Origin: an uncultured Pseudomonadota bacterium
GTDB lineage: Bacteria; Pseudomonadota; Gammaproteobacteria; Burkholderiales; Rhodocyclaceae
Assembly: GCA_903939665.1 (NCBI GenBank)
Contig: CAJAHZ010000427.1
Coordinates: forward strand, 1 to 6,734
DNA: 6,734 nt
Direction of reading: 5' to 3'
In this document: piece by piece, positions 1 to 5,326 of the stretch
Layout: the number at the start of each line of letters is the position of its first letter
How positions within the stretch are numbered: position 1 is the first letter of the stretch
Notes under the pieces: generated by a model
What the model was told of the DNA's origin: nothing
Databases searched by the model: none
What the model saw: only the letters and a program-made list of their open reading frames with translations
Program-made: the position numbers and the translations under genes

Positions 1-434
1 AGCAAGCCCAGATCAACTGCGGCGCCGTACTCGCCGACGTGTTGCACGGCACCGGCAAGAACGGCGCGCAGATTGCCACCCAGGCCCGCGATGCCGCCAT
101 CGCCCTCTACTCGGCAGCCGCCAACTACGCCGCCACACGCGGCATCATCATCGCCGACACCAAGTTCGAATTCGGCGTCGACGCAGCCGGCACGCTGCAC
201 CTGATCGACGAAGCGCTGACCCCCGATTCATCACGCTTCTGGCCGGCCGACAGCTACCGCGAAGGCAGCAACCCGCCGTCGTACGACAAACAATACGTGC
301 GCGACTATCTGGAAACGCTCGACTGGGGCAAGGTTGCGCCGGGGCCGCAGTTGCCGGCTGAAGTGATTTCCCGCACGCGGGACAAGTACGTTGAGGCTTG
401 CGAATTGCTGACGGGGAAGAAGTTCGTCGACTGA
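1..434 (+). CDS. purC: Phosphoribosylaminoimidazole-succinocarboxamide (SAICAR) synthase, C-terminal part
   Basis: This is the 3' part of purC, cut by the window edge; the first complete codon is at position 3 and about 143 residues are present. The enzyme joins CAIR and aspartate with ATP use to give SAICAR in cytoplasmic de novo purine synthesis. Family signatures are clear: IIIADTKFEFG (residues 48-58 counted from the first complete codon) and DEALTPDSSRFW (69-80), then SYREGSNPPSYDKQYVRD, matching the longer (roughly 290-315 residue) SAICAR synthase form of proteobacteria and yeast rather than the short form of about 240 residues. The stretch before the signature (INCGAVLADVLHGTGKNG, from residue 4) looks less conserved than the rest and I cannot match it well from memory. 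The frame is intact to a TGA stop and is followed 30 nt later by an intrinsic terminator, so purC is probably the last gene of its transcript. Confidence 0.96.
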   Translation, partial: QAQINCGAVLADVLHGTGKNGAQIATQARDAAIALYSAAANYAATRGIIIADTKFEFGVDAAGTLHLIDEALTPDSSRFWPADSYREGSNPPSYDKQYVRDYLETLDWGKVAPGPQLPAEVISRTRDKYVEACELLTGKKFVD

Positions 435-463
435 GGCTGGATCGGCTTTGCAGCAGCACACTG

Positions 464-491
464 ACGGGCGGCTTTGGCTGCCCGTTGTTTT
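464..491 (+). terminator. Intrinsic terminator of purC
   Basis: Arms 464-472 (acgggcggc) and 477-485 (gcttgcccgt-like, read gctgcccgt) pair over nine positions with one G-U, around a four-base loop, and are followed by TGTTTT. It lies 30 nt after the purC stop and fits a Rho-independent terminator. The 11 bases CTGACGGGCGG at its left edge (461-471) recur at 540-550 in the element downstream. Confidence 0.8.
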
Positions 492-511
492 ATGGGTTTC
501 CGTGGGCTTTG

Positions 512-551
512 GGTTTTTCTGATGCGCTGTATTCCGCCCCTGACGGGCGGG
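512..551 (+). repeat. Left inverted-repeat arm of the intergenic element
   Basis: This is the inverted partner of 819-858. The inner 20 bases (532-551) match perfectly, the outer ten (512-521) match perfectly, and the ten between carry all five mismatches. The arm can also fold on itself: CCGCCC (534-539) pairs with GGGCGG (545-550) around CTGAC. Confidence 0.85.
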
Positions 552-562
552 CATGACAAAGC

Positions 563-609
563 AAACCGAGTGATGCATTACCACATGTGGTTTCGTTTTC
601 ACTCGGTTT
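563..609. repeat. Hairpin with an inner 12-bp palindrome
   Basis: AAACCGAGTGA (563-573) is the exact reverse complement of TCACTCGGTTT (599-609), giving an 11-bp stem. Its loop holds a separate perfect palindrome, ACCACATGTGGT (580-591). The unit sits just inside the left arm of the element and could form a cruciform in DNA or a branched stem in RNA. Confidence 0.75.
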
Positions 610-730
610 TGAAGCTAGCTCCCCTCGACGCCGCCGAGCAGCGGAGACGGGCCGGGGGCAGTCGGCGAGGACTGTCTGAGCCTGAAGGGCGAGTTCCGCA
701 GCCGCCCGGCACGTTGAGCAGCGCAGGGAA

Positions 731-757
731 CTCCTTTGGAGCTTCATCCCAAAGGAG
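731..757. repeat. Stem-loop within the intergenic element
   Basis: CTCCTTTGG (731-739) pairs perfectly with CCAAAGGAG (749-757) around a nine-base loop. It is one of at least three consecutive stem-loops on the right side of the element. Confidence 0.7.
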
Positions 758-758
758 C

Positions 759-779
759 GGCGACGCGGGGTCGCCTTTT
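759..779 (+). terminator. Terminator-like hairpin within the element
   Basis: GGCGAC (759-764) pairs with GTCGCC (770-775) around a five-base loop and is followed directly by TTTT. It has the form of a weak Rho-independent terminator and could stop stray transcription before prlC. The U-run is short, so the function is a guess. Confidence 0.4.
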
Positions 780-783
780 CTTT

Positions 784-820
784 GGCTACTTTCTTTTGGC
801 GAAGCAAAAGAAAGTAAGCC
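784..820. repeat. Long A/T-rich stem-loop within the element
   Basis: TACTTTCTTTTG (787-798) pairs perfectly with CAAAAGAAAGTA (805-816) around a six-base loop. GGC (784-786) and GCC (818-820) can extend the stem past one bulged A. This is the part of the element I recognise best from dispersed repeats in other proteobacterial genomes. Confidence 0.75.
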
Positions 821-858
821 CGCCCGTCAGGGGCGGAACACGGCCCCGCAGAAAAACC
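819..858 (-). repeat. Right inverted-repeat arm of the intergenic element
   Basis: This is the inverted partner of 512-551. It too forms a small hairpin by itself, CCGCCC (820-825) with GGGCGG (831-836) around GTCAG. The arm ends 94 bp before the prlC start codon and just before the proposed prlC promoter. Confidence 0.85.
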
Positions 859-911
859 TACAGCCGAGAACCTTCCCCCTCCCCACAAGTCGAATACCCG
901 CCACAACCTTG

Positions 912-924
912 TAAAATAGCGGCC
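912..924 (+). promoter_or_regulatory. Candidate promoter of the prlC cluster (-10 only)
   Basis: TAAAAT at 912-917 within TTGTAAAATAGC matches the sigma-70 -10 consensus at five of six positions and would start transcription near 924, leaving a leader of about 27 nt before the prlC ATG. I see no convincing -35 hexamer at 16-18 bp spacing. A weak ribosome-binding AGAG lies at 943-946. Confidence 0.45.
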
Positions 925-951
925 ATCACACCGCAAACCCCCAGAGACCCC

Positions 952-2991
952 ATGAAAACCAACCCCCTGCTCGACTTCTCCGGCCTCCCCCGTTTCGACA
1001 CAGTCACCCCTGCCGACGTCCAGCCGGCCATCAGCCAGTTGCTCGACCAGAGCCGAAAGCTCGTTGAACAACTGACTAGCGATGATGCTCCAGCCACTTG
1101 GGATAACTTTGCCGTACCGCTGACCGACAACATCGAACAACTGTCCCGTGCCTGGGGCATTGTCGGCCACCTGCATTCGGTCAACGACATTCCGGAATGG
1201 CGCGAGGCCTACAACGGGATGTTGCCGGAAGTCTCGCGTTTCTACGCCGAACTTGGCCAGAACCTGAAGCTCTTTGCCAAGTACAAAACAATTCGCGAAG
1301 GCAATGAATACGCCAGCCTTTCTGTGGCCCGACGCAAAATCATCGACAACGAAATCCGCGATTTCCGCCTGTCGGGCGCCGAGCTGCCGGAGGACAAGAA
1401 GCCGCGCTTCCAGGCCATTTCAGAAGAACTGGCCAGCCTTTCGGCCAAGTTCTCGGAAAACCTGCTCGACGCCACCAACGCCTTTGCCGAAATCGTCAGC
1501 GACGAGACCGAACTCGCCGGACTGCCCGTCGACGTCCGACAGGCGGCCCGTGAAGCGGCAGACAAAGAGGGCAAAACCGGCTGGAAATTCACACTGCATA
1601 TGCCGTCCTACCTGCCGGTCATGCAATACGCCGACAGCCGCCGGCTGCGTGCGGCGATGTATCGTGCCTACGCCACGCGCTCGGCTGAATTCGGCCCGTC
1701 CGAACTCGACAACACACCGCTCGTTCGGCGCATTCTCGAACTGCGTCGCGAAGAGGCCCAATTGCTCGGCTACAACAACTACGCCGAAGTATCCCTGGTT
1801 CCCAAGATGGCCGAATCGGTGCCGCAGGTGCTCACCTTCCTGCGCGATCTGGCCGTCAAGGCCAAGCCCTTTGCACAGAAGGACATTACCGAACTGCGCG
1901 AGTTTGCGCGCAACGAACTCGGGCTGGAAACGCTTGAGCCATGGGATGTCGGCTACGCTTCGGAGAAACTGCTGCAGGCGCGCTACGCCTTCTCCGAACA
2001 GGAAGTGAAGCAGTACTTTACCGAACCGAAAGTAATGGCCGGCCTCTTCCATGTTGTCGAGACGCTGTTCGGCGTCCGCCTGAAAGCGGACAGCGCACCG
2101 GTCTGGAATGACGACGTGCGCTTCTTCCGCATAGAGACGCCGGCAGGCGAACTCATCGGCCAGTTCTATCTCGACCTCTACGCGCGCGACACCAAGCGCG
2201 GCGGAGCCTGGATGGACGAGGCGATCACCCGGCGCCGGGCAATTGGCGGCATCCAGAAACCGGTCGCCTACCTCAACTGCAACTTCTCGCGCCCTGTCGG
2301 CAACAAACCGGCAACCTTCACGCACGATGAAGTCACGACGCTATTTCACGAAACCGGCCACGGCCTGCACCACCTGCTGACTCGCGTTGACGAGCTTGGC
2401 GTCTCGGGAATCCACGGCGTCGAATGGGATGCCGTCGAACTGCCTTCGCAGTTCATGGAGAATTATTGCTGGGAATGGTGCGTGCTGCAGGAGATGACCG
2501 GCCACGTCGACACCGGCGCCACGCTGCCGCGCGAACTTTTCGAAAAAATGCTGGCGGCAAAGAATTTTCATAGCGGCCTGCAGAACGTTCGACAGCTTGA
2601 ATTTTCGCTGTTTGATCTCTTGTTGCATGCGGACTTCGATCCGACCGGGCAGCGCAGCGTACTCGATCTGCTGGCCGATGTACGGCGCGAAGTGGCGGTG
2701 ATCGTGCCGCCGGAATGGCATCGTTTCCCCAACAGTTTTTCTCACATTTTTGCCGGCGGTTACGGCGCCGGCTATTTCAGCTACAAGTGGGCGGAAGTTT
2801 TGTCTGCCGACTGCTACGCGGCTTTCGAGGAAGCAGGTGACCCGTTCGACCCGGCAACCGGCAAGCGATTCCTCGATGAGATCATCTCCGCTGGCGGCGC
2901 CCGCCCGGCGATCGACAACTTCCGCGCCTTTCGCGGTCGCGAGCCGCAGGTCGATGCGCTGCTTCGTCACAGTGGTATGATCGCTGCGTAA
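952..2991 (+). CDS. prlC: Oligopeptidase A (M3 family zinc metallopeptidase)
   Basis: The product is a 679-residue cytosolic zinc peptidase of the thimet oligopeptidase family, which degrades short peptides, including cleaved signal peptides in E. coli. Its length almost equals E. coli PrlC (680). The HEXXH motif is HETGH at residues 466-470 (zinc ligands H466 and H470, catalytic E467), and the third ligand is E496 in WDAVELPSQF. The substrate-binding loop SHIFAGGYGAGYFSY (597-611) supplies H598, Y604, Y608 and Y611, matching the His and Tyr residues of thimet oligopeptidase. No signal peptide is present. I chose the ATG at 952 because homology starts at once (MKTNPLLDFSGLPRF); the frame stays open upstream to 736, but that extension translates the intergenic repeat and would swallow the candidate promoter. 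It is followed 17 nt later by the next gene and is probably the first gene of a four-gene transcript. Confidence 0.97.
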   Translation: MKTNPLLDFSGLPRFDTVTPADVQPAISQLLDQSRKLVEQLTSDDAPATWDNFAVPLTDNIEQLSRAWGIVGHLHSVNDIPEWREAYNGMLPEVSRFYAELGQNLKLFAKYKTIREGNEYASLSVARRKIIDNEIRDFRLSGAELPEDKKPRFQAISEELASLSAKFSENLLDATNAFAEIVSDETELAGLPVDVRQAAREAADKEGKTGWKFTLHMPSYLPVMQYADSRRLRAAMYRAYATRSAEFGPSELDNTPLVRRILELRREEAQLLGYNNYAEVSLVPKMAESVPQVLTFLRDLAVKAKPFAQKDITELREFARNELGLETLEPWDVGYASEKLLQARYAFSEQEVKQYFTEPKVMAGLFHVVETLFGVRLKADSAPVWNDDVRFFRIETPAGELIGQFYLDLYARDTKRGGAWMDEAITRRRAIGGIQKPVAYLNCNFSRPVGNKPATFTHDEVTTLFHETGHGLHHLLTRVDELGVSGIHGVEWDAVELPSQFMENYCWEWCVLQEMTGHVDTGATLPRELFEKMLAAKNFHSGLQNVRQLEFSLFDLLLHADFDPTGQRSVLDLLADVRREVAVIVPPEWHRFPNSFSHIFAGGYGAGYFSYKWAEVLSADCYAAFEEAGDPFDPATGKRFLDEIISAGGARPAIDNFRAFRGREPQVDALLRHSGMIAA

Positions 2992-2996
2992 ATATC

Positions 2997-3001
2997 AGGA
3001 G
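2997..3001 (+). promoter_or_regulatory. Ribosome-binding site of the DUF4124/glutaredoxin-like gene
   Basis: AGGAG lies seven bases before the ATG at 3009. It is the strongest Shine-Dalgarno match in the forward cluster and fixes this start codon even though the gap to prlC is only 17 nt. Confidence 0.75.
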
Positions 3002-3008
3002 AAATACC

Positions 3009-3527
3009 ATGCTGCTGATGCCTTCATTGCGCCTCGCGCTGCTTGCCGCAATGCTGCTGGTCGCCTCGCAGGCCGGCGCGCAAACGACCTATCAATGGAT
3101 CGACCCGAAGACCGGATCGACCGTAATCTCGGACCAACACCCCCCGCCTGGCACCAAGCAGGTGCTCAAACGCGAATCAGACGACAGCGGAGGCAGCCAG
3201 CAAATGCCTTATGCCACGCGACAGGCTGCCGAAAAGTTTCCGGTCACGCTATACACCAGCGCAAATTGTGCTGAAGGATGCAAGCTGGCACGCAGTTTAC
3301 TCAGTGGACGCGGTGTTCCCTTCTCGGAAAAGATGCTGAAAACCCAGGAGGAAATAGCCGAACTCGGGAAACAAATGGGCGGCGAAGCTTCGGTCCCCAG
3401 CATCAGCGTTGGCCGGCAGAACTTCCAGGGGTTTGAGTCGGGGGCCTGGAATAATCTGCTCGACCTTGCTGGCTATCCAAAATCCGCGCCTTACGGCGCC
3501 AAGCCATCCGGCACGTTTGCTAAATGA
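3009..3527 (+). CDS. Secreted DUF4124 / glutaredoxin-like protein
   Basis: The product has 172 residues. A signal peptide (hydrophobic LALLAAMLLVA, probable cleavage after SQAGA at residue 24) points to the periplasm. Next comes a DUF4124 segment (about 25-55) with the typical YQWIDPKTG...ISDQHPPPGTK pattern. A glutaredoxin/thioredoxin-fold domain follows (about 77-155): a first strand FPVTLYTS, the cysteine pair C87-A-E-G-C91, and a probable cis-proline at P130 in SVPSISVG, then GF at 140-141. The cysteines are spaced CXXXC instead of the usual CXXC of glutaredoxins, which I recall as common in this combined family. A role in periplasmic thiol-disulfide chemistry is inferred from the fold only; the substrate is unknown. 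Its stop overlaps the xthA start as ATGA, so the two are likely translationally coupled. Confidence 0.85.
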   Translation: MLLMPSLRLALLAAMLLVASQAGAQTTYQWIDPKTGSTVISDQHPPPGTKQVLKRESDDSGGSQQMPYATRQAAEKFPVTLYTSANCAEGCKLARSLLSGRGVPFSEKMLKTQEEIAELGKQMGGEASVPSISVGRQNFQGFESGAWNNLLDLAGYPKSAPYGAKPSGTFAK

Positions 3528-4303
3528 AGATTGCGGCATGGAACGTCAACTCACTGAAGGTTCGACTGCCACAACTGCTCGAATGGCTTGAGGCGAGCAA
3601 GCCGGACCTCGTCTGCCTGCAAGAAACGAAACTGGAAGATCACAATTTTCCACGCCAGGAGATTGAATCTTCCGGCTACCAGGTCGCTTTTTCAGGCCAG
3701 AAAACGTATAACGGTGTCGCACTGCTGGCGCGCGAGACGCCAACCGACATCGTCTGCGGCAACCCGCACTTTCCCGACGAACAAAAACGACTGATCGCCG
3801 CCACCGTCGGCGGCATTCGCGTTGTCTGTGCCTACGTTCCCAATGGGCAGGCCGTCGGCAGCGACAAGTACGCATACAAACTGGCATGGCTCGATGCGCT
3901 TGCGCCATGGCTTGGCGAGCAACTGGCGAGCAACCCTCAACTGGTGCTGGCGGGCGATTTCAACATTGCGCCGGAAGACCGCGACGTACACAACCCGGTC
4001 GCGTGGGCCGACCAGATCCTTTGTTCCGCGCCGGAGCGGGCCGCATTCCAGCGCCTGCTCGGGCTTGGCATGAAAGACAGCTTCCGTCTGTTCGAGCAGC
4101 CTGAGAAGTCGTTCTCCTGGTGGGACTACCGCATGCTCGGTTTCCAGAAAAACCAGGGGCTGCGCATCGACCACATCCTGCTTTCCGAACCGCTGGCGGC
4201 GCGCTGTACAGCGGCTGCTATCGACCGGGAGATGCGCAAACGCGAGCGGCCTTCAGACCACGCACCGGTGACTGCAACGCTTGACGGCAAATGCCCGCCT
4301 TGA
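3524..4303 (+). CDS. xthA: Exodeoxyribonuclease III (AP endonuclease)
   Basis: The 259-residue product belongs to the exonuclease III/APE1 family (EEP fold; E. coli protein 268 residues). It cuts DNA at abasic sites and removes 3' blocking groups and 3' nucleotides in base excision repair in the cytoplasm. All the catalytic positions are visible: N7 in WNVNS, E34 in LQETK, Y104 in CAYVPNG, D145 and N147 in GDFNIAPEDRDV, D216 in RIDHILLS, and D245-H246 in the terminal SDHAPV. The start ATG at 3524 overlaps the preceding stop by four bases and has no clear ribosome-binding site of its own, suggesting coupled translation. The 3' end overlaps the following regulator gene by 13 nt. The family also contains enzymes of slightly different preference, but the length and motifs fit bacterial ExoIII best. 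Confidence 0.96.
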   Translation: MKIAAWNVNSLKVRLPQLLEWLEASKPDLVCLQETKLEDHNFPRQEIESSGYQVAFSGQKTYNGVALLARETPTDIVCGNPHFPDEQKRLIAATVGGIRVVCAYVPNGQAVGSDKYAYKLAWLDALAPWLGEQLASNPQLVLAGDFNIAPEDRDVHNPVAWADQILCSAPERAAFQRLLGLGMKDSFRLFEQPEKSFSWWDYRMLGFQKNQGLRIDHILLSEPLAARCTAAAIDREMRKRERPSDHAPVTATLDGKCPP

Positions 4304-4977
4304 CGTCGGTATCACAGGCAAACGTTACCGCCCTTTATCCGGCATTGCGCTCACTGCCGGATGCGGAGCTGGCCACGGTATGCCAGCCATCGGCACGACT
4401 TGCTTTACCGGCGGGGACCGAACTCTTTTCCGAACGCCAGCACTGCAAGGGGTTTCCCTTGCTACTCGCCGGCACGGTCAAGGTGATCAAAAACACCTCT
4501 GCCGGTCGAGAAATGCTGCTCTACCGTGTAGAACCAGGTGGCTCGTGCATCATCACCTCAAGTTGCCTGCTCGGCCACACAAGCTATTCGGCGCGGGGAA
4601 TTGCGGAAACACCGCTCTCTCTCCTGTTCCTCCCGGCCGCACTTTTCGACAAGCTGATTGCTGAAAATGCGGCTTTCCGCGACTTCGTTTTCCACCTTTT
4701 CTCGGATCGCATCGCCGAACTCATGCAACTGGTTGAGGAGGTGGCTTTTCACCGGCTCGATCAACGATTGGCCAAATTGCTGATCGTCAAAAGTGGCAGC
4801 GGCAACGCCCTGAACGCCACGCATCAGGCGCTGGCAGATGAACTGGGCAGCGTGCGCGAAATCATCAGCCGCCTGCTCAAGGGATTTGCGGCACAGGGCC
4901 TGGTGGGCCTCGGCCGCGAACAAATCATTCTGCTGGATCGTGATGGTTTGAAGCAACTGGCAGAGATCGGGCGTTAG
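4291..4977 (+). CDS. Crp/Fnr-family transcriptional regulator
   Basis: The product has 228 residues with the two-domain Crp layout: an N-terminal cyclic-nucleotide-binding-type beta barrel (about 25-120), a long dimer helix (about 125-150) and a C-terminal winged helix. The helix-turn-helix covers about 177-205; its recognition helix S187-V-R-E-I-I-S-R194 holds R189, E190 and R194, matching R180, E181 and R185 of E. coli CRP that read TGTGA half-sites. The phosphate-binding cassette of true cAMP receptors (GE...RSA-like) is not recognisable; the region reads PGGSCIITSSCLLG (82-95). The cysteines are C31, C52, C86 and C92, without the N-terminal cluster of FNR, so the ligand or signal is unknown. 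The ATG lies inside xthA (13-nt overlap), and the length suits the family. A matching operator lies 16 bp past its stop, ahead of the DUF2892 gene. Confidence 0.92.
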   Translation: MPALTSVSQANVTALYPALRSLPDAELATVCQPSARLALPAGTELFSERQHCKGFPLLLAGTVKVIKNTSAGREMLLYRVEPGGSCIITSSCLLGHTSYSARGIAETPLSLLFLPAALFDKLIAENAAFRDFVFHLFSDRIAELMQLVEEVAFHRLDQRLAKLLIVKSGSGNALNATHQALADELGSVREIISRLLKGFAAQGLVGLGREQIILLDRDGLKQLAEIGR

Positions 4978-4992
4978 TACCGATTTCCGGCT

Positions 4993-5010
4993 ATGTGACC
5001 TGGGTTACAT
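4993..5010 (+). promoter_or_regulatory. Crp-type operator upstream of the DUF2892 gene
   Basis: ATGTGACCTGGGTTACAT is an inverted repeat with one mismatched arm pair. It has the form TGTGA-N6-TTACA, one base from the E. coli CRP core TGTGA-N6-TCACA. Its centre (5001.5) is 41.5 bp before position 5043, which would put a -10 hexamer at 5031-5036 as in class II activation. The regulator gene just upstream has the recognition residues for TGTGA. Confidence 0.7.
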
Positions 5011-5013
5011 ACG

Positions 5014-5027
5014 CGACCGAACGGTCG
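5014..5027. promoter_or_regulatory. Second inverted repeat in the DUF2892 promoter region
   Basis: CGACCG (5014-5019) and CGGTCG (5022-5027) form a perfect dyad around AA. It sits four bases after the Crp-type site and within the spacer of the proposed promoter. The GACCGNNCGGTC form resembles operators of some TetR-type repressors, but no such gene is in the window, and chance is possible. Confidence 0.45.
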
Positions 5028-5030
5028 GCG

Positions 5031-5043
5031 TAACTTGGCACCG
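5031..5043 (+). promoter_or_regulatory. Candidate activator-dependent -10 region of the DUF2892 gene
   Basis: TAACTT (5031-5036) matches the -10 consensus at three of six positions (first, second and last). Its spacing from the Crp-type site fits a class II promoter starting near 5043, with a leader of about 29 nt. A weak -10 and no visible -35 would be expected where an activator is needed. Confidence 0.35.
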
Positions 5044-5071
5044 TTACTTACAAACTTCAACGGAGTCAATC

Positions 5072-5266
5072 ATGAAAGCAAATGTTGGTGGAATCGACAA
5101 AATCCTGCGCATCGTTGCCGGCATCGCGCTCATCGCAATGGCAGCCATGGGCGTTATCGGCATGTGGGGTTACATCGGGGTCGTGCCGTTGCTGACCGGG
5201 CTGATCGGCTGGTGCCCGGCCTACACGCTGCTTGGCATCAAAACCTGCCCGATGCAGAAGAACTAA
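5072..5266 (+). CDS. DUF2892-family small inner-membrane protein
   Basis: The product has 64 residues and is nearly all membrane: a short polar start (MKANVGGIDKILR), then two hydrophobic helices at about 11-31 and 33-55. This is the DUF2892 pattern, also found as the C-terminal membrane part of the rhodanese YgaP. The family-typical N-terminal N-x-G-x-x-D-(K/R)-x-x-R and the C-terminal W-C48-P...T-C59-P cysteines are both present. The function is not known; the paired cysteines and the rhodanese link of the family make a sulfur or thiol role possible but unproven. GGAG at 5062-5065 lies six bases before the ATG. It probably has its own promoter with a Crp-type operator at 4993-5010 and ends at a terminator, so it appears to be a single-gene unit controlled by the regulator encoded upstream. 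Confidence 0.9.
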   Translation: MKANVGGIDKILRIVAGIALIAMAAMGVIGMWGYIGVVPLLTGLIGWCPAYTLLGIKTCPMQKN

Positions 5267-5282
5267 TCGTGCGAACTGCAGC

Positions 5283-5307
5283 TACCGGGATTTGTTTCCG
5301 GTATTTT
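5283..5307 (+). terminator. Intrinsic terminator of the DUF2892 gene
   Basis: TACCGGGA (5283-5290) pairs with TTTCCGGTA (5296-5303) as an eight-base-pair stem with one G-U around a five-base loop, followed by TTTT at 5304-5307. It lies 16 nt after the stop and separates the gene from the convergent rsmA. A second small hairpin, GCAGG (5308-5312) with CCTGC (5319-5323), follows. Confidence 0.75.
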
Positions 5308-5326
5308 GCAGGCAGCCCCCTGCGGG

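Larger units (their letters stand above)
505..866. repeat. Inverted-repeat-bounded, stem-loop-rich intergenic element (dispersed-repeat-like)
   Basis: This fills most of the 517-bp gap between purC and prlC. Its outer arms 512-551 and 819-858 are inverted copies matching at 35 of 40 positions, with a perfect 20-bp core (532-551 against 819-838) and a perfect outer 10-bp block (512-521 against 849-858); weak similarity runs on to about 505 and 866. Inside are several further hairpins listed separately. Reading frames across it (for example the FFGYFLLAKQKKV-like translation near 775-815) look like the spurious proteins often predicted from dispersed intergenic repeats in beta- and gammaproteobacteria; I recall this from familiarity and could not check it. 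No target-site duplication, transposase or other gene is visible. It may be a MITE-like or structured-RNA repeat; the function is unknown. Confidence 0.65.

Noticed and set aside
461..866. Possible CRISPR array or tandem repeat in the purC-prlC gap
   Set aside because: There are no regularly spaced direct repeats; the repeated words are inverted arms and one short direct copy.
505..866. Insertion sequence with target-site duplication
   Set aside because: I compared the bases outside each arm and found no matching short direct repeat, and no transposase is encoded, so only a repeat element is called.
474..914. Plus-strand reading frame of 146 codons across the intergenic element
   Set aside because: Its translation is arginine- and serine-rich repeat sequence covering both inverted arms and their hairpins; no domain, no ribosome-binding site and no room for the terminator it overlaps.
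490..1176. Long minus-strand reading frame of 228 codons spanning the intergenic element and the prlC start
   Set aside because: It has no recognisable family, runs antisense into conserved prlC sequence and depends on the GC-rich repeat being free of stops.
1420..2325. Minus-strand reading frame of 301 codons inside prlC
   Set aside because: It is opposite to a full-length, motif-complete M3 peptidase and shows the low-complexity composition typical of antisense frames in GC-rich genes.
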